64,000 nt of DNA, taken from assembly GCA_947095585.1 (NCBI GenBank), contig OX352761.1, positions 91,074,833-91,138,832 of the forward strand, read 5' to 3'. The notes beneath the pieces are model-generated. The model saw only the letters and a program-made list of their open reading frames with translations. It did not search any database and had not been told where the DNA came from. The position numbers were made by a program, and so were the translations under genes. The first letter of the stretch is position 1. Each line of letters starts with the position of its first letter. Positions 22,179 through 33,835 of the stretch are shown here, one piece after another. Source of the stretch: Nephrocerus scutellatus. Taxonomy: Eukaryota > Arthropoda > Insecta > Diptera > Pipunculidae.

Positions 22179-23440
22179 AAAAATATAAAGGTTGTTTTCA
22201 CTTTGATTCGATGCAAGTAGATATCAATACATTTGTTGCGATACCTAATAGGTATCTGGCTCACCGGCTTTGTTAATAAGCAAAATTGCCGCAAATCAGC
22301 AAGACACTTATGAAATGCAATTAAACACACAAAAATTAAAGGTCATTGCCATGTTGACTTGATATTTTTTATGTCTCCAACACAAGCTGTTTTATTAAAA
22401 AACCAAATGAGGCGGTCTTAATCAAAAACCCATTATATATTTTGTTTATTCAAGGCCATGACAGCCATTTTGTGTATAGCTCGACCATTTCCTAGTTTGC
22501 TGCAGTAACATTGAACAACTGAGTCAGAAGAACGAGTGCAATAAATTTGTAATTCCGTCAGGAATTCCAGCAGTTGCTACTAAGATAGCAAAATTTCTGG
22601 AGTATGCTTCATTTTTCGCCCACAGGATAAAACAAATACTTGTATAGTTAACGTGTACAAGTAAGTAGTATACGTAACTTAGTAAATATGCTGTGTTTTG
22701 AAATAAAACACAAAACACGTTGCTCTGCGAGATTAATAGCATTCATGCAAACATATTTGAATTTCGAATTACAGTTGTTAAATTCGTCCGTTTTCCTTTC
22801 GTTCATTATTTAAAAAGTAAAACACAACAATTTACCCCACATGCTCCCCGGATCGTGCGCATACTAGACCAGGCGCTTCGACTCAATGTACATTTTTCAA
22901 ATAAAACTACAGTGGCTCTTAAAATCTTCCAATTTATACGAGTACCGGTGCCGTGCGTGTGCAGCAAAAGTAAATCGTTCGTGGATTACAAATGGCATCA
23001 TTTATCCCTGCGCGCACTGCACAACACACATAAGAACCTCATTCATCCTGCGAGGATACAAGCTAAATTCAAATAAATTCATAAACTTCATAACTTCACA
23101 GCAAACAGAACAAATGGAAATAGAGAAAGAATAGTTCGCGTAATATAGCAGAGCAAGCAGGACATGTGGCGGCAGACTTAGAGACGATATTGTTGCCAAA
23201 CCACACACTTGTGTGCATTGATGGCTTTTAATTATGTAGATGCATATATTATGACACAATGTTTATTGTTCTATATGTTATTATTATTTGTTTCTACTAA
23301 AATTTCTTTCTTTATATATTATATCATTATTCTAGATAACATTTTCTTTAATTAATAATGTAAACTTATATTGTAGTTGCAATAGCTCATTAACTAAAAC
23401 TCTAAATTGTTAACTATTCATGTAAATATATACATTCATG
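22179..23440. other. Unassigned DNA
   Basis: AT-rich, no repeat ends recognised. Overlapping short frames at 22720-23134 on both strands show no domain. Confidence 0.35.
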
Positions 23441-23444
23441 TACA

Positions 23445-23876
23445 GTGGCACTCTTCTCAAGCAAAAAAGCCATAGGAAGTAAATGGGGTCTTCAACCGCA
23501 TATCACTCTTTGGCTGTACCCAGCAGTAGTCAGACCTATTCTGCTATACGATGTGGCTGTTTGGTGGACTGCATTAGATAAAGCGATCAATCGCGACAAA
23601 CTAAGCAGGGTCCAAAGATCAGCTTGTCTTTGTGTGAGCGGAGCGCTTCGTACAACTCCCTCTGCTGCACTCGACATTCTGCTCAACCTTGCTCCACTCG
23701 ACATATTCGGCAGACAACTGGCTGCAAGCGCGGCTACTCGCCTCAGAGCAATCTCCAAGCTCCAAGTGGTTCAACGAGTAGGCGTGTTATTTCCAGATCC
23801 TTGTGGTATAACAACGGACTTTTTTGGTCTAAGTGCATTGGTTTTGACTGACGGCAACTTCAACCTAACCTAACCT
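23445..23876 (+). pseudogene. R1/LOA-like LINE ORF2 C-terminal region
   Basis: This open frame of 142 codons contains KWGLQPHITLWLYPAVVRPI, then VWWTALDK and RDKLSRVQRSACLCVSGALR, then TTPSAALDILLNLAPLDI. That succession is the hallmark of the region just after the reverse transcriptase core in R1/LOA/I-group LINEs (thumb and connection to RNase H). It probably helped target-primed reverse transcription. N-terminal and later domains are missing. The 4.93-kb duplication starts inside it at 23677, so its last 200 bp recur at 28607-28806. CCTAACCTAACCTAAGG follows at the 3' end. Confidence 0.85.
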
Positions 23877-23989
23877 AAGGCTGGCGCGAGGCCAATATCC
23901 TCGCCCTTAAAAAATTATTATTACGGAACCCAAAATCAGCCTCGGATACACTGATGTACGAAGATGCAACGAAAACGGCTAAACGATTT

Positions 23990-24250
23990 TAGAATTTTCT
24001 CATGAAACGTACGGTCACTGTATATAGCTCGAGCTGCACAGCAGCTGGCCGATACCCTATCTAAATATAAGGTTAACATGGACTGGGAATGGTGTCTTAC
24101 AAAAACAAAATATGACATATATTACAGCTGTCATGCAAGACACCATGTGCTCGGGGTGGGGTTTCTAGTCAGCAAAAGAATGAAACCCACCGGTATCGTC
24201 TTTAAAGCAATAAATGAACCGTACCACGGGTACAGTTTGCAAAACAATGA
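23990..24250 (+). pseudogene. RTE-clade LINE endonuclease fragment
   Basis: Translation gives S*NVRSLYIARAAQQLADTL (Trp of the usual WNVRS changed to a stop), then KYDIYYSCHARHHVLG and VGFLVSKRMKP. This matches the N-terminal apurinic-like endonuclease of RTE/BovB-type ORF2, which nicks target DNA. It is followed by decayed sequence and then H at 24330. A related scrap lies at 63340-63660. Confidence 0.85.
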
Positions 24251-24329
24251 CAAAACAAAACCACGCGAGAGAAAACTTGACTTTACCCTTCAAATCGAAA
24301 GAGCTATTAATTTCTCTATACTAATTTTA

Positions 24330-24563
24330 AAATTCTCTATATTAACTTCATGTGCCCGTGGCTGGCTGGTCAGATCTTGCGATCAATTTTTAACCCACTT
24401 CCTAAAGACCGATTTTATATATGTGTATGACAACACTTTCTATTAAAATTTGGAGCCCCTCAAATTATTTAAAAATTTACTCGATTTTCTTCAAATTTTA
24501 TTAGCATGTGGTATGTCGAATTAGAGAATTTCCAAACAAAAATTAATTTTTATTTATGGGCTG
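24330..24563 (-). mobile_element. H element, minimal copy nested in H
   Basis: Left AAATTCTCTATATTAACTTC, right TTAGAGAATTTC then TTTATGGGCTG. Only about 234 bp long, with one reduced monomer. It is followed by a T-run and then ACTTCCTAAAGCCCAA, an internal H sequence, so it sits inside the H copy that continues to 25266. Confidence 0.8.
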
Positions 24564-25266
24564 TTTTTTTAACTTCCTAAAGCCCAAATTTTTGAGCGCC
24601 GTGGCTCAGAGGAAATGCGCACGGCTACTGAGCAGGAGGTTCGTGGTTCGAATCCCAGTAACACCAATAGTATTTTTCACGGTGTTCCACCTCTCGCGAA
24701 TGGATGACAAACGGTCCGAGAGTAATAAATCCGGCCATTTCATTTGTGTCCAAAAATATACATGCGCAACACAAATGGTTGCGAGAAGCTAGGCGTTGGA
24801 CCGTAATGGTCTATCCCGCCGAATATTATTATTATTAAAGCCCAAATTAATTCAAACTTTGCATCCATGTGTACCTCCGATGACAACAGTTTTTATTAAA
24901 ATTTGGAAGTGATTGGGCTCAGGCCTCACATAATTTTTTTTAAATTTTAGCCGATTTTATTTAAATTTTGTACACATTTTGACAACACTTTTTGTAAAAA
25001 TTTGTAAGTGCTGGGCCCAAGTCTCGAGGGGCTCCCATATATATTTTTTTTAAATTAACACTTAAACTTTTGTACACATGTGTGTCTCATGATAAAAATT
25101 TTTAACATTTTTTGTTAAGATTCGGAAGTGATCGGGTCCCAGGGCCGAGCAGTTTCCATATAAAAACTTTCAAAAAAATTTCAACACGATTTTATTCAAA
25201 ATTGGATACATGTGTAGGTATATCCATTAGAGAATTTAGAGGAACAATTTTAATTGTTATGGGTTG
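24564..25266 (-). mobile_element. H element carrying SINE
   Basis: Interior H sequence from ACTTCCTAAAGCCCAA to TTAGAGAATTTAGAGGAACA and TTATGGGTTG. It is split by the SINE at 24591-24836. Three to four monomers are present. TTTCTCTATACTAATTTT at 24311-24328 is probably its other end, displaced by the nested minimal copy. Confidence 0.75.
24591..24836 (+). mobile_element. tRNA-derived SINE with 12-bp target duplication
   Basis: The head GAGCGCCGTGGCTCAGAGGA carries a pol III A box and GGTTCGTGGTTCGAATCC a B box. It ends ATATTATTATTATT. AAAGCCCAAATT flanks it on both sides (24579-24590 and 24837-24848), a perfect 12-bp target duplication, so the insertion is clean. Middle about 40 bp shorter than the 35263 copy. 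An ATT-type tail suggests mobilisation by a LINE with a similar tail (inference). Confidence 0.92.
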
Positions 25267-26389
25267 TTTTTTATTTACATATTAAAATGAAGTATAGTAA
25301 TCATGAACATTTTCGAACTCGGGATTTTTGCCGATATGGGTAACCATTACCGTATCTCCAGAGTCAGAAAAAACGAAAAAAATATCAGTATGTCTGTCTG
25401 AGTCAACTCTACAGCCCACACTTATGGGGATGAAAATTCATATTTAAGCTTTTTTCATAAATTGTGAGGGGCCAGTTGATTTTGACGAAAATCTGACAAC
25501 CAGAAGTGTCAGTTTACTTGTACAGTTTTTCGAGTTTTTTCAAAATAACTCAAGAAGTATAGCACTTAGAAGAAATCTGATAAGTGCAAAAGAAAATAAA
25601 AAAAATGTTAAAAAAATATAATAAAAAAGTTAATATACATTTACTGAATATTCCGGCCCCATCCGTAAAAGAAAGTCGTATTGTGCCTACACCTCCATTT
25701 TTATGTTTTTTTCCACAAGCGGTGTTGAAAAGAAATATCGAGATGCATCCCACCACCGCGTCTGTACATTATAAAAAAAAATAGATTAATTAATCAAGTG
25801 GATGTTATATGCCGGAAGAGGTACTTATGGCCTAGTCCTACGAAGCGATATTTTTCTCGCGCGGGAAAAAATAATTCAATGATTTCTCTAAATTACACAG
25901 CAAAGTATATGCTACATCACTAAAAAAGTAGTTAATAATAATTCAGATTATAATATAATTGACAATTTTCTTAGCAAACGCACATTTTAAGCAATTTCCT
26001 TCTCGACGTACCACTATTTACACTTTCCACAATTTTGCTTTCTCGTATTGTATTTATTTACTCTAATACCGGATTTTACTCAAATTGTTATCATAGTGTA
26101 TCACGCATAAAGTAGAATCTGCAGTTAGGTAAATATTTTCAAATCAAAGTCTCAGTTTCTTAAGCCAAGCTTGCCCATTTCTTCTTACACATACACAATG
26201 AATAAAACCGCACTTTCTTTGTAATTTCTGATTATGGCAATTCAAGAAACTAACGCAGAAGTAAAAAAATATAATCTTTACTTTGCTATTAAATTTCCTT
26301 AATTGCGCATCTCAGCGGGCTGCTGTGCCATTAAGAGTCAGTTTAAAATAAAAATCTTCTAAAAAGCAGCACACTAATATGTTTATATT
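25267..26389 (+). other. Unassigned DNA with LINE 3' end scrap
   Basis: About 25695-25785 matches the 3' end of the CR1/Jockey-like LINE at 34055-34390 (CAAGCGGTGTT, then TGTACATTATAAAAAAAA), with the coding tail deleted between them. The rest is unrecognised. The duplicate is at 30201-31323, with the scrap at 30629-30719. Confidence 0.5.
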
Positions 26390-26515
26390 TCAAAGTGATC
26401 GGGCCCCAGGGTCGAGATTCCGATAGAAATGTCTTTCTTCAAAATTATCCCGATTTCATTCAAACTTTTCCCTCATGTGTATCTCCGATGACAACGCTTT
26501 CTATAAAAATTTGAG
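26390..26515 (-). mobile_element. H element fragment
   Basis: One monomer (GTGATCGGGCCCCAGGGTCG through CATGTGTATCTCCGATGACA) joined directly to the LINE endonuclease at 26521. No H ends. Duplicate at 31324-31449. Confidence 0.75.
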
Positions 26516-26520
26516 AATGA

Positions 26521-28232
26521 GTTAGATGAACTGTCTGACTCTGTTACTAGAATTTTATCACTTGATCCACATTCTGAAATCGTCATTGCGGGTGATGTAA
26601 ACGTACTAAACGTAAACGTCTAGTTGGCTGCGCCATTCAGACTTAACAACACCACAAAAAAGGGATGTTGAGTTATTTGACGATTTTAACCATCTCTCTC
26701 CGCTTGTGAATGAGCCCACTCGAACCCAGACATTGTAAGTCATAATGCTTATAAGCTTGCCTTGTTTCTTACCTCTCATCCTAACAAATAGACCGTCAGT
26801 GTATTATCACCTCTAGGCTCTTCAAACCTTTGTGTAGTATTAGCTAATTTCTCGTTTTCGAACCACGCAGTTAAAGAGAAAACTCCCAAAAGAAAAGTAT
26901 GGCTACACGAGAAAGCCAATTGGAATGGCCTGAAAATTATTGTGATGGTTTAAGCTGCAAAATGGCTTCTAGGAACCAGGAGGTATGCTTTCGGATATAT
27001 AAACAAAACCCCACTGCGGAAAACCGATCCAAATTTAATTTAGTCAGAAATGATTACAATGGCTAACTTAGACGAGTCATATTCTACTATGACCAGTAAC
27101 TGAGACAAAAAAATTCTTCAATATCCCAAAGGTAGTAAGAATTGTTGATCATTCGTAAAACGAATTAAAAATACTGTCTCGTCTCCAATTCCAACGCTAA
27201 TTCACAATGACATTCCAACTGTCAGCTCTATAGACAAGGCCAATCAGCTTGCTTCACATTTCGCAGCTAGCTCAACGCTACCAGATTGCGCGTTGTCGCC
27301 ACCTGTACTTTCAAGAGTCGAATCCTCCATTGGACAAATCTACTTGCCACTACGCTGGCATTTTCATTTCTCTAATTCTTCTGGAGTCTTCTCATGGAAT
27401 TGGAAAACATCATTTTTCCAGCCTGTTCCTAAAAAAAGCGAACTGTTAAATTTCCTCGTACAAAACCATTACTCTAACATCCATACTTTCATACTTTCTA
27501 AGGTCATGGAAACGCTGATCAGTCGTAACCTTGAATCAAGTGAAGTCCTCAGCGACCAGCAGCTCGGTTTTTTGTCGGCAACGTTCTACAGGTGACCTGA
27601 TGGCTTATCTCACCAAAAAGTGGAGCCAGTCTATTCACAAATTTGGTGAAAATAAAGTTGTTGCACTCGATATTTCCAAGCATTAGACAGAGTCTAGCAT
27701 CAAGCTCTTTTGTCGAAAAGAAATAGCTATAGAATTGATAGACCCTGCTTGTTTGGACTTGTAACTAACTTTCTGACCTTCAATTCAGGTTGTATTCGAC
27801 GGTTTCAAATCCAGTGCTCACCGGATATGCGCCGGTGTTCCCCAAGCCTCTATTTTGTCTCTCTTTTTTCATTTTCATTAATGATCTCCTATCCGCTACT
27901 TTTAATCCAATTCATTATTGCGTTGACGACATCACTCTTAGCTTTTCATATGAATTCGCACTTTCTGCATACCCCTCTTCATCCCAAGTGGAACTCGAAC
28001 AATAACGTATGTTAAGCACGTTAAACACTGTACATGAGAGTATAACAATGTGGGTACTACACAATAGAGTATAATTTAATGCTTCCAAACCCAATGCCGT
28101 CTTCTGTCGCGTAATTTAGACCCCCAACCTTTATCCATGAATGGATCATGCATCAAAAAACTGAAAAATGCGCAATACTCAGTATGTGCGTCAACAACAA
28201 GCTTCGCCATCGCTCATAATGCTGCGAAATGC
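26521..28232 (+). pseudogene. CR1/Jockey-like LINE ORF2, decayed (dup copy 1)
   Basis: The endonuclease segment at about 26525-26760 includes EIVIAGDVN, the GDFN-type box. A linker with KGSKN and VKRIKNTVSSPIPTLIHND leads to reverse transcriptase from about 27230. Motifs visible across frameshifts are SKVMETLISRNLE, then ALDISK, then FINDLLSATFNPIHYCVDD, where the catalytic Y-x-D-D has become C-V-D-D. The thumb part (LSINGSCIKK, AHNAAKCL) ends at 28232, where an RTE element is inserted. Many stops and shifts exclude function. Related copies: 49020-50995, 51765-53055, 54630-55230 and 63672-64000. Confidence 0.85.
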
Positions 28233-28235
28233 TTA

Positions 28236-28604
28236 TACTTACTTATGTCCTATATCCTCTTGTGCGTCCTATGGCCTCTACTACGCCTACGCGCCATCGC
28301 GTGCGGTTCCTGGCAATGAGCCTCAGCTCTCTCCAACTATTCCCCAATTGCCGTGACTTCTCCTCAACTGTCCTGCGCCAAGTATTTCTCGGATGACCCG
28401 TTCTTCTACCATCCTTAGATAACGGCTTCTATTGCATTGCGTAGCTTGCTATGGAACTGTCGCCTTTTCGGATGGTTGTGCCTTTTGGTTCCTGACCCGC
28501 TCTCTGGTAAAAATGTTCGTTAGAGATACGGTTGGGCCAGAAACTCTCTACTCTCTCTACCGTTTGCCCAGCAATGTTAACTTGAGTTACTGAGTTAGCG
28601 CCAA
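28236..28604 (-). pseudogene. RTE LINE ORF2 end, cut by duplication joint
   Basis: Minus-strand pieces TWRRTVEEK, SWRELRLIARNRTRWRVGVV and ANSVTQVNIAGQTVERVESF match the end of RTE-type ORF2 (reverse transcriptase C-terminus and tail). Internal deletion and frameshifts are present. It is truncated at 28604 by the segmental duplication joint; the complete insertion is at 33170-33835. Confidence 0.8.
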
Positions 28605-28919
28605 CCTTCTGCTCAACCTTGCTCCACTCGACATATTCGGCAGACAACTGGCTGCAAGCGCGGCTACTCGCCTCAGAGCAATCTCCAAGCTCCAAGTGGT
28701 TCAACGAGTAGGCGTGTTATTTCCAGATCCTTGTGGTATAACAACGGACTTTTTTGGTCTAAGTGCATTGGTTTTGACTGACGGCAACTTCAACCTAACC
28801 TAACCTAAGGCTGGCGCGAGGCCAATATCCTCGCCCTTAAAAAATTATTATTACGGAACCCAAAATCAGCCTCGGATACACTGATGTACGAAGATGCAAC
28901 GAAAACGGCTAAACGATTT

Positions 28920-29180
28920 TAGAATTTTCTCATGAAACGTACGGTCACTGTATATAGCTCGAGCTGCACAGCAGCTGGCCGATACCCTATCTAAATATAA
29001 GGTTAACATGGACTGGGAATGGTGTCTTACAAAAACAAAATATGACATATATTACAGCTGTCATGCAAGACACCATGTGCTCGGGGTGGGGTTTCTAGTC
29101 AGCAAAAGAATGAAACCCACCGGTATCGTCTTTAAAGCAATAAATGAACCGTACCACGGGTACAGTTTGCAAAACAATGA
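28920..29180 (+). pseudogene. RTE endonuclease fragment, duplicate
   Basis: Apparently identical copy of 23990-24250 within duplication copy 2, with the same stop replacing Trp and the same downstream H insertion. Confidence 0.85.
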
Positions 29181-29259
29181 CAAAACAAAACCACGCGAGA
29201 GAAAACTTGACTTTACCCTTCAAATCGAAAGAGCTATTAATTTCTCTATACTAATTTTA

Positions 29260-30200
29260 AAATTCTCTATATTAACTTCATGTGCCCGTGGCTGGCAGGC
29301 TGGTCAGATCTTGCGATCAATTTTTAACCCACTTCCTAAAGACCGATTTTATATATGTGTATGACAACACTTTCTATTAAAATTTGGAGCCCCTCAAATT
29401 ATTTAAAAATTTACTCGATTTTCTTCAAATTTTATTAGCATGTGGTATGTCGAATTAGAGAATTTCCAAACAAAAATTAATTTTTATTTATGGGCTGTTT
29501 TTTTAACTTCCTAAAGCCCAAATTTTTGAGCGCCGTGGCTCAGAGGAAATGCGCACGGCTACTGAGCAGGAGGTTCGTGGTTCGAATCCCAGTAACACCA
29601 ATAGTATTTTTCACGGTGTTCCACCTCTCGCGAATGGATGACAAACGGTCCGAGAGTAATAAATCCGGCCATTTCATTTGTGTCCAAAAATATACATGCG
29701 CAACACAAATGGTTGCGAGAAGCTAGGCGTTGGACCGTAATGGTCTATCCCGCCGAATATTATTATTATTAAAGCCCAAATTAATTCAAACTTTGCATCC
29801 ATGTGTACCTCCGATGACAACAGTTTTTATTAAAATTTGGAAGTGATTGGGCTCAGGCCTCACATAATTTTTTTTAAATTTTAGCCGATTTTATTTAAAT
29901 TTTGTACACATTTTGACAACACTTTTTGTAAAAATTTGTAAGTGCTGGGCCCAAGTCTCGAGGGGCTCCCATATATATTTTTTTTAAATTAACACTTAAA
30001 CTTTTGTACACATGTGTGTCTCATGATAAAAATTTTTAACATTTTTTGTTAAGATTCGGAAGTGATCGGGTCCCAGGGCCGAGCAGTTTCCATATAAAAA
30101 CTTTCAAAAAAATTTCAACACGATTTTATTCAAAATTGGATACATGTGTAGGTATATCCATTAGAGAATTTAGAGGAACAATTTTAATTGTTATGGGTTG
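29260..30200 (-). mobile_element. Nested H elements with SINE, duplicate
   Basis: Duplicate of 24330-25266. The microsatellite at its left end has one extra 4-bp unit (GGCTGGCAGGCTGG), the only indel I noticed between the duplication copies. Confidence 0.85.
29525..29770 (+). mobile_element. SINE, duplicate copy
   Basis: Duplicate of the SINE at 24591-24836, with the same AAAGCCCAAATT direct repeats on both sides. It arose by block duplication, not a second retroposition. Confidence 0.9.
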
Positions 30201-31454
30201 TTTTTTATTTACATATTAAAATGAAGTATAGTAATCATGAACATTTTCGAACTCGGGATTTTTGCCGATATGGGTAACCATTACCGTATCTCCAGAGTCA
30301 GAAAAAACGAAAAAAATATCAGTATGTCTGTCTGAGTCAACTCTACAGCCCACACTTATGGGGATGAAAATTCATATTTAAGCTTTTTTCATAAATTGTG
30401 AGGGGCCAGTTGATTTTGACGAAAATCTGACAACCAGAAGTGTCAGTTTACTTGTACAGTTTTTCGAGTTTTTTCAAAATAACTCAAGAAGTATAGCACT
30501 TAGAAGAAATCTGATAAGTGCAAAAGAAAATAAAAAAAATGTTAAAAAAATATAATAAAAAAGTTAATATACATTTACTGAATATTCCGGCCCCATCCGT
30601 AAAAGAAAGTCGTATTGTGCCTACACCTCCATTTTTATGTTTTTTTCCACAAGCGGTGTTGAAAAGAAATATCGAGATGCATCCCACCACCGCGTCTGTA
30701 CATTATAAAAAAAAATAGATTAATTAATCAAGTGGATGTTATATGCCGGAAGAGGTACTTATGGCCTAGTCCTACGAAGCGATATTTTTCTCGCGCGGGA
30801 AAAAATAATTCAATGATTTCTCTAAATTACACAGCAAAGTATATGCTACATCACTAAAAAAGTAGTTAATAATAATTCAGATTATAATATAATTGACAAT
30901 TTTCTTAGCAAACGCACATTTTAAGCAATTTCCTTCTCGACGTACCACTATTTACACTTTCCACAATTTTGCTTTCTCGTATTGTATTTATTTACTCTAA
31001 TACCGGATTTTACTCAAATTGTTATCATAGTGTATCACGCATAAAGTAGAATCTGCAGTTAGGTAAATATTTTCAAATCAAAGTCTCAGTTTCTTAAGCC
31101 AAGCTTGCCCATTTCTTCTTACACATACACAATGAATAAAACCGCACTTTCTTTGTAATTTCTGATTATGGCAATTCAAGAAACTAACGCAGAAGTAAAA
31201 AAATATAATCTTTACTTTGCTATTAAATTTCCTTAATTGCGCATCTCAGCGGGCTGCTGTGCCATTAAGAGTCAGTTTAAAATAAAAATCTTCTAAAAAG
31301 CAGCACACTAATATGTTTATATTTCAAAGTGATCGGGCCCCAGGGTCGAGATTCCGATAGAAATGTCTTTCTTCAAAATTATCCCGATTTCATTCAAACT
31401 TTTCCCTCATGTGTATCTCCGATGACAACGCTTTCTATAAAAATTTGAGAATGA

Positions 31455-33169
31455 GTTAGATGAACTGTCTGACTCTGTTACTAGAATTTTATCACTTGAT
31501 CCACATTCTGAAATCGTCATTGCGGGTGATGTAAACGTACTAAACGTAAACGTCTAGTTGGCTGCGCCATTCAGACTTAACAACACCACAAAAAAGGGAT
31601 GTTGAGTTATTTGACGATTTTAACCATCTCTCTCCGCTTGTGAATGAGCCCACTCGAACCCAGACATTGTAAGTCATAATGCTTATAAGCTTGCCTTGTT
31701 TCTTACCTCTCATCCTAACAAATAGACCGTCAGTGTATTATCACCTCTAGGCTCTTCAAACCTTTGTGTAGTATTAGCTAATTTCTCGTTTTCGAACCAC
31801 GCAGTTAAAGAGAAAACTCCCAAAAGAAAAGTATGGCTACACGAGAAAGCCAATTGGAATGGCCTGAAAATTATTGTGATGGTTTAAGCTGCAAAATGGC
31901 TTCTAGGAACCAGGAGGTATGCTTTCGGATATATAAACAAAACCCCACTGCGGAAAACCGATCCAAATTTAATTTAGTCAGAAATGATTACAATGGCTAA
32001 CTTAGACGAGTCATATTCTACTATGACCAGTAACTGAGACAAAAAAATTCTTCAATATCCCAAAGGTAGTAAGAATTGTTGATCATTCGTAAAACGAATT
32101 AAAAATACTGTCTCGTCTCCAATTCCAACGCTAATTCACAATGACATTCCAACTGTCAGCTCTATAGACAAGGCCAATCAGCTTGCTTCACATTTCGCAG
32201 CTAGCTCAACGCTACCAGATTGCGCGTTGTCGCCACCTGTACTTTCAAGAGTCGAATCCTCCATTGGACAAATCTACTTGCCACTACGCTGGCATTTTCA
32301 TTTCTCTAATTCTTCTGGAGTCTTCTCATGGAATTGGAAAACATCATTTTTCCAGCCTGTTCCTAAAAAAAGCGAACTGTTAAATTTCCTCGTACAAAAC
32401 CATTACTCTAACATCCATACTTTCATACTTTCTAAGGTCATGGAAACGCTGATCAGTCGTAACCTTGAATCAAGTGAAGTCCTCAGCGACCAGCAGCTCG
32501 GTTTTTTGTCGGCAACGTTCTACAGGTGACCTGATGGCTTATCTCACCAAAAAGTGGAGCCAGTCTATTCACAAATTTGGTGAAAATAAAGTTGTTGCAC
32601 TCGATATTTCCAAGCATTAGACAGAGTCTAGCATCAAGCTCTTTTGTCGAAAAGAAATAGCTATAGAATTGATAGACCCTGCTTGTTTGGACTTGTAACT
32701 AACTTTCTGACCTTCAATTCAGGTTGTATTCGACGGTTTCAAATCCAGTGCTCACCGGATATGCGCCGGTGTTCCCCAAGCCTCTATTTTGTCTCTCTTT
32801 TTTCATTTTCATTAATGATCTCCTATCCGCTACTTTTAATCCAATTCATTATTGCGTTGACGACATCACTCTTAGCTTTTCATATGAGTTCGCACTTTCT
32901 GCATACCCCTCTTCATCCCAAGTGGAACTCGAACAATAACGTATGTTAAGCACGTTAAACACTGTACATGAGAGTATAACAATGTGGGTACTACACAATA
33001 GAGTATAATTTAATGCTTCCAAACCCAATGCCGTCTTCTGTCGCGTAATTTAGACCCCCAACCTTTATCCATGAATGGATCATGCATCAAAAAACTGAAA
33101 AATGCGCAATACTCAGTATGTGCGTCAACAACAAGCTTCGCCATCGCTCATAATGCTGCGAAATGCTTA
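31455..33169 (+). pseudogene. CR1/Jockey-like LINE ORF2, decayed (dup copy 2)
   Basis: Duplicate of 26521-28232 with one coding difference noticed (Asn to Ser, A/G at 32888). It ends at ATGCTTA (33163-33169), which recurs at 33836-33842 as the target duplication of the intervening RTE element. The LINE resumes at 33836. Confidence 0.87.
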
Positions 33170-33835
33170 TACTTACTTATGTCCTATATCCTCTTGTGCG
33201 TCCTATGGCCTCTACTACGCCTACGCGCCATCGCGTGCGGTTCCTGGCAATGAGCCTCAGCTCTCTCCAACTATTCCCCAATTGCCGTGACTTCTCCTCA
33301 ACTGTCCTGCGCCAAGTATTTCTCGGATGACCCGTTCTTCTACCATCCTTAGATAACGGCTTCTATTGCATTGCGTAGCTTGCTATGGAACTGTCGCCTT
33401 TTCGGATGGTTGTGCCTTTTGGTTCCTGACCCGCTCTCTGGTAAAAATGTTCGTTAGAGATACGGTTGGGCCAGAAACTCTCTACTCTCTCTACCGTTTG
33501 CCCAGCAATGTTAACTTGAGTTACTGAGTTAGCGCCAAGGTTGATGATTTCAACAGCACAGATTCAACATTTTAACGGAATATTCGCAGCTTGGTGTTAA
33601 AGCTGATCGCATTGCTTCGCCAAATCATGGACATCATTCCAAACACTGATTTTGCTTTGCCGATTCGGTTGACAATGTCCTGTTCGGTTCCACCTTCGGT
33701 CGGGACAATACTCCCAAGATATTGGAAAATCTCTACTCTCTCTACCGGCTGTCCAGCAATGTTAACTTGAGTTACTGAGTTAGTGCCGAAGTTGATGGTT
33801 TTGGTTTTACCAGTATTAATATTCAAACATGCAAC
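33170..33835 (-). mobile_element. RTE LINE insertion with 7-bp target duplication
   Basis: A 666-bp, 5'-truncated RTE copy inserted in the CR1/Jockey-like LINE. ATGCTTA flanks it at 33163-33169 and 33836-33842. A minus frame at 33572-33874 holds VNIAGQPVERVEIFQYLGSI, then GTEQDIVNRIGKAKSVFGMM and WRSNAISFNTKLRIF, the RTE reverse transcriptase C-terminal region. The 3' part (TWRRTVEEK, ARNRTRWRVGVV) follows after an internal deletion. It ends at a short TAAG/AAGTA-type tail. Confidence 0.85.

Larger units (their letters stand above)
23677..28606. repeat. Tandem segmental duplication, copy 1
   Basis: This 4.93-kb block begins inside the R1/LOA-like LINE (TTCTGCTCAACC) and ends inside an RTE LINE (GAGTTAGCGCCAA). 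It repeats head to tail as 28607-33538. Differences I noticed are a 4-bp gain in copy 2 near 29297 and A/G at 27954 versus 32888. The joint at 28604-28607 has two extra bases (CC). Contents in order: R1-like LINE end, RTE endonuclease scrap, H, SINE within H, LINE 3' scrap, H scrap, CR1/Jockey-like LINE, RTE end. Confidence 0.95.
28607..33538. repeat. Tandem segmental duplication, copy 2
   Basis: Same content as 23677-28606, offset by 4930 before and 4934 after the 4-bp difference. Its right side runs on uninterrupted into more RTE sequence, so this right boundary is the native one. The left boundary of copy 1 is native on the R1-like side. Confidence 0.95.

Noticed and set aside
23860..23878. 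CCTAACCTAACCTAAGG as an insect telomere repeat
   Set aside because: Only about three units, at the 3' end of a LINE fragment. Too short to call telomeric.
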